Origin: Frankiales bacterium
Lineage (GTDB): Bacteria > Actinomycetota > Actinomycetes > Mycobacteriales > SCTD01
NCBI GenBank assembly: GCA_025965495.1
Contig: JAOPWW010000052.1
Coordinates: 1-9,333 of the forward strand
DNA length: 9,333 nucleotides
Reading direction: 5' to 3'
Made by a program: the position numbers and the translations under genes. The notes under the pieces are model-generated. The model saw only the letters and a list, made by a program, of their open reading frames with translations. It was not told the origin of the DNA and searched no databases. Positions 5,471 through 9,333 of this stretch are shown here, piece after piece. Positions within the stretch are counted from its first letter, which is position 1. Every line of letters starts with the position of its first letter.

Positions 5471-6691
5471 TCAGGCGCCGTTCTTCTTCTTGTTGTAGAC
5501 GTCGAAGCCGACGGCGGCGAGCAGCACCAGGCCCTTGATGACCTGCTGGTAGTCGGTGCCGATGCCGACGAGCGACATGCCGTTGTTCAGCACGCCGAGC
5601 ACGACGCCACCGATGATGGCGCCGAAGACGGTCCCGACGCCGCCGCTGGCCGAGGCACCGCCGATGAAGGCAGCGGCGATCGCCTCGAGCTCGAAGTTGA
5701 TGCCGGCGTTCGGGGTCCCGGCGTTGAGCCGGGCGGCGAAGACCAGTCCGGCCAGTGCGGACAGCAGGCCCATGTTGACGAACACCAGGAACGTGACGCG
5801 GTTGTTCTTCACCCCGGACAGCTGGGCCGCGGCCTTGTTGCCGCCGATCGCGTAGACGTGCCGGCCGATGACGGTGGTCCGCATGACGAAGCCGTAGACG
5901 AGCAGCAGCACGCCGAGGATGAGCAGCACCACCGGCGCCCCGCGGTAGCTGGCGAGCAGCAGGGTGAACACCGCGGTCACGAGCACGATGAGGGCGCACT
6001 TGGCGGCGAAGAAGGCGGTGGGCAGCGACGGGAAGCCGTAGCGGCGCTCCATCCGTCGGCGGCGGACCTCGAAGAACAGGGCCGAGCCCGCGGCGAGCAG
6101 CCCGAGCAGCAGGGTGATGTTGTGGTAGTTCGTGCTGGGCCCGACCTCCGGCAGGAAGCCGCTGCTGATCTTCTGGAACCCGGTCGGGAACGGGGCCTTC
6201 GACTGGCTCTTGAGCAGGATCTGCGTCCCGCCGCGGAACAGCAGCATCCCGGCGAGCGTGACGATGAAGCTCGGGATGCCGATGTAGGCGATCCAGAAGC
6301 CCTGGAACGCGCCCGCGGCGGCGCCGATCAGCAGCGACAGCACGACGGCGAGCGGCCACGGCACGCTGTGGTCGACCATCAGCACCGCGCCGGCGGCGCC
6401 GACGAAGCCGGCGAGCGACCCCACCGACAGGTCGATGTGGCCGTTGATGATCACGATGACCATGCCGATGGCCAGGATCAGGATGTAGCTGTTCTGCTGG
6501 ATCAGGTTCGTGACGTTCAGGGGCTTGAGCAGGATCCCGTGGCTCAGCACCTGGAACAGCACGACGATGACGCCGAGCGCCACGAGCATCCCGTACTGGC
6601 GGATGTTGCTGCGGAACAGCTCCCGCACGAGCTCCCCGGTCGACTGCGGCCGGTCGGCCGGGTCCACCTGCTTGTCCACGGTCAGCGACAC
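5471..6691 (-). CDS. mmsB: Monosaccharide ABC transporter permease (GguB/MmsB/XylH type)
   Basis: A 406-residue inner-membrane permease of the branched-chain/ribose type (BPD_transp_2). Hydrophobic segments are visible at about 34-54, 65-83, 90-107, 112-136, 139-155, 190-207, 228-248, 251-269, 299-320, 336-372 (at least two) and 384-397, consistent with 10 or more helices. The family motif INGHIDLSVGSLAGF (82-96) and the cytoplasmic coupling-type stretch GRHVYAIGGNKAAAQLSGVKNN (276-297) are present. The long form of about 400 residues, with an Arg/Lys-rich cytoplasmic loop near 209-217, fits the XylH/GguB/MmsB group rather than RbsC (about 320). GTG at 6691 is preceded by GAGGAG (minus strand, 6704-6699), which lies across the end of the ATPase gene. 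The ATPase stop is only 3 nt upstream. It works with the ATPase and ChvE-like binding protein in the same operon. The likely substrate is a pentose or hexose such as xylose, arabinose, glucose or galactose; the sequence does not decide which. Confidence 0.94.
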   Translation of the reverse strand: MSLTVDKQVDPADRPQSTGELVRELFRSNIRQYGMLVALGVIVVLFQVLSHGILLKPLNVTNLIQQNSYILILAIGMVIVIINGHIDLSVGSLAGFVGAAGAVLMVDHSVPWPLAVVLSLLIGAAAGAFQGFWIAYIGIPSFIVTLAGMLLFRGGTQILLKSQSKAPFPTGFQKISSGFLPEVGPSTNYHNITLLLGLLAAGSALFFEVRRRRMERRYGFPSLPTAFFAAKCALIVLVTAVFTLLLASYRGAPVVLLILGVLLLVYGFVMRTTVIGRHVYAIGGNKAAAQLSGVKNNRVTFLVFVNMGLLSALAGLVFAARLNAGTPNAGINFELEAIAAAFIGGASASGGVGTVFGAIIGGVVLGVLNNGMSLVGIGTDYQQVIKGLVLLAAVGFDVYNKKKNGA

Positions 6692-6694
6692 GGT

Positions 6695-8311
6695 CTAGCT
6701 CCTCGTCCTGGTCATGTGGCGCATGAGCACTTCCTGGGTCGCCTCGGCGCGAGGCACCTCCCCGGTGATCCGGCCCTCGGCGAGGGTGTAGATCCGGTCG
6801 CACATCCCGAGCAGCTCCGGCAGCTCGGAGGAGATGATCACGACGGCCTTGCCCTGCGCGGCCAGCGCGTTGATCACCGTGTAGATCTCGTACTTCGCCC
6901 CGACGTCGATGCCGCGCGTGGGCTCGTCGAGGATGAGGACGTCAGGGTCGGAGAAGATCCACTTCGAGAGCACGACCTTCTGCTGGTTGCCGCCGCTGAG
7001 CTTGCCGGCGAGGCTCGCGACGGTGGGCGCCTTGATGCCCATCTCCCTGCGGAACCGCTCGGCGACGACCGACTCCTCCGAGCTGTTCACCACGCCGTGA
7101 GAGCTGACCTTGGCCAGCGAGGTCAGCGACACGTTCTTCGCGATGCTCTCCTGCAGGTGCAGCCCGAAGTGCTTGCGGTCCTCGGTCACGTAGGCGAGCC
7201 CGGCCTCGATCGCCTCCGACACCGTGCGGGTCCGGATCTCCCGGCCGTCCTTCCAGACGGTCCCGGAGGCGTCGCGACCGTAGGAGCGGCCGAACACGCT
7301 CATCGCCAGCTCGGTGCGGCCGGCGCCCATGAGCCCCGCGATCCCGACCACCTCGCCGCGGCGCACCGTGAACGACGCGCCGTCGACGACCTTGCGCTGC
7401 TGGTCGATCGGGTGGTGGACCGTCCAGTCGCGCACCTCGAGCACGACGTCGCCGATGTCCGGCTCCCGCTCCGGGAAGCGGCTGTCGAGGTCGCGCCCGA
7501 CCATCGCGCGGATGATCCGCTCCTCGGAGATCGCGCCGTCGACGACGTCCATCGACTCGATGGTGCGGCCGTCGCGGACGACGGTCAGCGAGTCCGCGAC
7601 CCGCGTGATCTCGTTCAGCTTGTGGGAGATCATGATGCACGTGATGCCGCGGGAGCGGAGCTCCGCGAGCAGGTCGAGCAGCTTGCGGCTGTCGTCGTCG
7701 TTGAGCGCCGCCGTCGGCTCGTCGAGGATGAGGAGCTTGACCTCCTTCGACAGGGCCTTGGCGATCTCGACGAGCTGCTGCTTGCCGACGCCGATGTCGG
7801 CGACCCGGGTCGCGGGGTTCTCCGCGAGTCCCACCTGGGCGAGCAGGGCGACGGCGTGCCGGGTCGTCTCGCTCCAGTTCACGACCCCCCGGGAGGCGTG
7901 CTCGTTGCCCAGGAAGATGTTCTCCGCGATGGACAGGTAGGGCACCAGGGCGAGCTCCTGGTGGATGATGACGATGCCCTCGGCCTCGCTGTCGCGGATG
8001 CTCCTGAAGGCCATCGGCCGGCCCTCGAACAGGATGTCGCCCTCGTAGTCGCCCACCGGGTAGACGCCGCTGAGCACCTTCATGAGGGTCGACTTGCCGG
8101 CGCCGTTCTCTCCGCAGACCGCGTGGATCTCGCCGCGGCGGACGTCGAGGTCGACGTCGGCGAGGGCCTTCACGCCCGGGAACGTCTTGCCGATGCCCTT
8201 CATCTGCAGGATCAGGTCGGCAGGTCCCGCGGCCGGGTCGCGCTGTCGAGGGGCGGCCCCCGGGGTCCCCGGGGGCGAGGGCGTGCTGCTGGTGCCGAGC
8301 AGGTCCGTCAT
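6695..8311 (-). CDS. mmsA: Monosaccharide ABC transporter ATP-binding protein, two fused domains (GguA/MmsA type)
   Basis: A 538-residue ATPase that energises sugar import, with two nucleotide-binding domains in tandem as in RbsA, MglA, XylG and GguA. Domain 1 has Walker A GENGAGKST (67-75), a degenerate signature VGKQQLVEIAKAL (175-187) and Walker B LLILDEPT (193-200). Domain 2 has a degenerate Walker A GLMGAGRTE (326-334, lysine replaced by arginine), a full signature LSGGNQQKV (438-446) and Walker B LILDEPTRGID (459-469). One degenerate site per domain is normal in this family, so it is not a sign of decay. ATG at 8311 is chosen because AGAAGG (8322-8317, minus strand) is 5 nt upstream; an in-frame GTG at 8344 lies inside the intercistronic hairpin. 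The N-terminal stretch of about 30 residues before the first domain is Pro/Gly/Ser-rich and longer than in RbsA. Binding-protein and permease genes flank it. Confidence 0.95.
   Translation of the reverse strand: MTDLLGTSSTPSPPGTPGAAPRQRDPAAGPADLILQMKGIGKTFPGVKALADVDLDVRRGEIHAVCGENGAGKSTLMKVLSGVYPVGDYEGDILFEGRPMAFRSIRDSEAEGIVIIHQELALVPYLSIAENIFLGNEHASRGVVNWSETTRHAVALLAQVGLAENPATRVADIGVGKQQLVEIAKALSKEVKLLILDEPTAALNDDDSRKLLDLLAELRSRGITCIMISHKLNEITRVADSLTVVRDGRTIESMDVVDGAISEERIIRAMVGRDLDSRFPEREPDIGDVVLEVRDWTVHHPIDQQRKVVDGASFTVRRGEVVGIAGLMGAGRTELAMSVFGRSYGRDASGTVWKDGREIRTRTVSEAIEAGLAYVTEDRKHFGLHLQESIAKNVSLTSLAKVSSHGVVNSSEESVVAERFRREMGIKAPTVASLAGKLSGGNQQKVVLSKWIFSDPDVLILDEPTRGIDVGAKYEIYTVINALAAQGKAVVIISSELPELLGMCDRIYTLAEGRITGEVPRAEATQEVLMRHMTRTRS
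6699..6704 (-). promoter_or_regulatory. Strong ribosome binding site of the permease gene
   Basis: GAGGAG on the minus strand lies 7 nt before the permease GTG. It falls within the last codons of the ATPase gene, next to its TAG stop. This favours the GTG at 6691 and suggests re-initiation by ribosomes finishing the ATPase. Confidence 0.65.
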
Positions 8312-8329
8312 GGTCGCCTTCTCGTGTCG

Positions 8330-8362
8330 GCCGGTGGCGGACACGGTGCGTCCGCCACCGGC
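8330..8362 (-). promoter_or_regulatory. Perfect 13-bp inverted repeat (hairpin) between binding-protein and ATPase genes
   Basis: Arms GCCGGTGGCGGAC (8330-8342) and GTCCGCCACCGGC (8350-8362) are exact reverse complements around a 7-nt loop. The hairpin lies 40 nt after the binding-protein stop and 18 nt before the ATPase start. In the minus-strand transcript it is followed by CGACACGAGAAGG, without a U-run. It is therefore more likely an mRNA-stabilising or partial-termination element than a strong intrinsic terminator. Comparable intercistronic hairpins keep binding-protein mRNA in excess in other ABC operons such as malEFG. Confidence 0.75.
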
Positions 8363-8378
8363 TCCCCGGGGTGCTGAG

Positions 8379-8396
8379 GTCGTGCGGGTCGTGCGG
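8379..8396. repeat. Two 9-bp tandem repeats in the intercistronic gap
   Basis: GTCGTGCGG is present twice in tandem, followed by a partial GTGCGG unit, just after the binding-protein stop codon (8403-8405, minus strand). It is short and GC-rich and no function can be assigned. Confidence 0.45.
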
Positions 8397-8402
8397 GTGC
8401 GG

Positions 8403-9333
8403 CTAGCCCTTGAGCCCGATCTGCGCGGCGGTGTAGTAGCCGCCGTCGACGAGCACGGACGTGACGTTGGTCTTGTCGACGCTCACGGGCTGCAGCAGGA
8501 AGGCCGGGATGACCTTCACGCCGTTGTCGTAGCTCTTGGTGTCGTTGATCTCGGGCTCGCTGCCGGTGAGGGCGGCCTGGCCCATCTTGACCGCGACGGC
8601 GGCCAGCTTGCGCGTGTCCTTGTAGACGGTCTGCGTCTGCTCCCCCGCGAGGATCGACTTCACGGAGGCGACCTCCGCGTCCTGGCCCGTGACGATCGGC
8701 AGGGGCTTGCTGGCGGTGCCGTAGCCGACGCCCTTGAGGGAGCTCAGGATGCCGATGGAGATGCCGTCGTAGGGCGACAGCACGGCGTCGACCCGGGCGC
8801 TCGTGTACTTGGTCAGCAGGTCGTCCATGCGCTTCTGCGCGACGCCGCCGTCCCAGCGCAGGGTGCCGACCTGGTTGTACGCGGTCTGGCCGCTGCGCAC
8901 GACCAGCTTCTTGGAGGTGATGTACGGCTGCAGCTCCGCCATCGCGCCGTCGAAGAAGAACTTGGCGTTGTTGTCGTCGGGCGAGCCGGCGAACAGCTCG
9001 ACGTTGAACGGGCCCTTGCCGTCCTTGAGCCCGAGCTTGTCGACGATGTAGCCGCCCTGGACCTGGCCGACCTTGAAGTTGTCGAACGAGGCGTAGTAGC
9101 TGACGGCATCGGTGCCGCGAATGAGCCGGTCGTAGGAGATGACCTTGATGCCCGCGGCCTTGGCCGAGTCGAGCACGCTCGTCAGGGACGACCCGTCGAT
9201 GGCGGCGACGACCAGGAGCTTCTCGCCCTTGGTGATCATGCCCTCGATCTGCTGGACCTGGTTCTCCACGACGTTGTCGCCGTACTGCAGGTCGGTCTTG
9301 TAGCCGGCCGCCTCGAACTGCTTGACCATGTTG
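8403..9333 (-). CDS. chvE: ChvE-like sugar-binding protein of ABC transporter (partial, N-terminus off right edge)
   Basis: The C-terminal 309 complete residues of an extracytoplasmic substrate-binding protein; the signal peptide, lipobox and first strand lie beyond the right edge, so any start inside the window is false. The reading frame continues upstream through Asn-Met-Val-Lys to the window end. Blocks strongly reminiscent of Agrobacterium ChvE are visible: GYKTDLQYGDN, YDRLIRGTDAVSYYASFDNFKVG, ELFAGSPDDNNAKFFFDGAM, VDAVLSPYDGISIGILSSLKGVGYG, IVTGQDAEVASVKSILAGEQTQTVYKDTR and NDTKSYDNGVKVIPAFLL. ChvE binds several aldoses (glucose, galactose, arabinose, xylose, some sugar acids), so a broad monosaccharide range is plausible. 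It is the first visible gene of the mmsAB-type operon and is separated from the ATPase gene by a 91-nt gap with a hairpin, unlike the other tight junctions. The symbol is given by resemblance; the protein is probably a lipoprotein here if the host is Gram-positive, but that part is not visible. Confidence 0.93.
   Translation of the reverse strand, partial: NMVKQFEAAGYKTDLQYGDNVVENQVQQIEGMITKGEKLLVVAAIDGSSLTSVLDSAKAAGIKVISYDRLIRGTDAVSYYASFDNFKVGQVQGGYIVDKLGLKDGKGPFNVELFAGSPDDNNAKFFFDGAMAELQPYITSKKLVVRSGQTAYNQVGTLRWDGGVAQKRMDDLLTKYTSARVDAVLSPYDGISIGILSSLKGVGYGTASKPLPIVTGQDAEVASVKSILAGEQTQTVYKDTRKLAAVAVKMGQAALTGSEPEINDTKSYDNGVKVIPAFLLQPVSVDKTNVTSVLVDGGYYTAAQIGLKG

Noticed and set aside
5472..6803. 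Upstream extension of the LacI-type frame to 6803
   Set aside because: The extra residues are an out-of-frame, Arg/His/Pro-rich shadow of the permease gene. The LacI homology begins at the HTH near 5357, and a good ribosome site and GTG exist at 5438.
8312..8344. GTG at 8344 as the ATPase start
   Set aside because: It sits in the loop of the 8330-8362 hairpin and lacks a ribosome site, while the ATG at 8311 has AGAAGG at proper spacing.
5456..8377. Open frame of 973 codons on the plus strand
   Set aside because: It lies antisense to the permease and ATPase genes, is rich in Asp, His, Arg, Gln and Val in low-complexity order with no recognisable domain, and is explained by GC-rich codon bias of the opposite-strand genes.

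Overview
This is a very GC-rich, gene-dense window, with GTG starts, ATGA/GTGA stop-start overlaps and strong GC bias at third codon positions. These point to an actinobacterium (Actinomycetota). The protein families agree: a DevR/DosR-type response regulator, an Acg-type nitroreductase and actinobacterial-style sugar transport genes. I cannot name a genus from sequence alone.

Left part (1-2223): a small dormancy/hypoxia-type cluster. A DevR/DosR-like response regulator gene (minus strand, cut by the left edge) is divergent from a universal stress protein gene, which overlaps by 4 nt an Acg-family FMN nitroreductase gene (both plus). The 195-bp divergent promoter region holds two 14-bp sequences that fit the core of the mycobacterial DosR box (GGGWC-N4-GWCCC). 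Their centres lie 51 bp apart. One is placed to drive the regulator gene and the other the usp-nitroreductase pair. The layout suggests an autoregulated DevR circuit that activates a stress protein and a flavoprotein.

Right part (2228-9333): a run of six minus-strand genes, read from right to left. It starts with a ChvE-like periplasmic-type sugar-binding protein (cut by the right edge). Next come a two-domain monosaccharide ABC ATPase (GguA/MmsA type) and a permease (GguB/MmsB/XylH type). A LacI-family regulator, an aldo/keto reductase and a membrane-anchored beta-propeller (NHL-like) protein follow. Spacing is tight (3 nt, 32 nt, and two 4-nt GTGA overlaps), so they could form one operon for uptake, sensing and perhaps first-step metabolism of a sugar. 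The exception is a 91-nt gap with a perfect 13-bp hairpin between the binding-protein and ATPase genes. It probably sets the usual excess of binding protein over transporter.

The two gene blocks converge with only 4 bp between their stop codons (2223/2228). No RNA genes, mobile elements, CRISPR arrays or phage genes were seen. I saw no clear evidence of a wholly undescribed system. The most interesting items are the paired DosR-like boxes, the possible leaderless start of the regulator gene, the intercistronic hairpin, and the unexplained coupling of a propeller protein and a reductase to a ChvE-type transporter.
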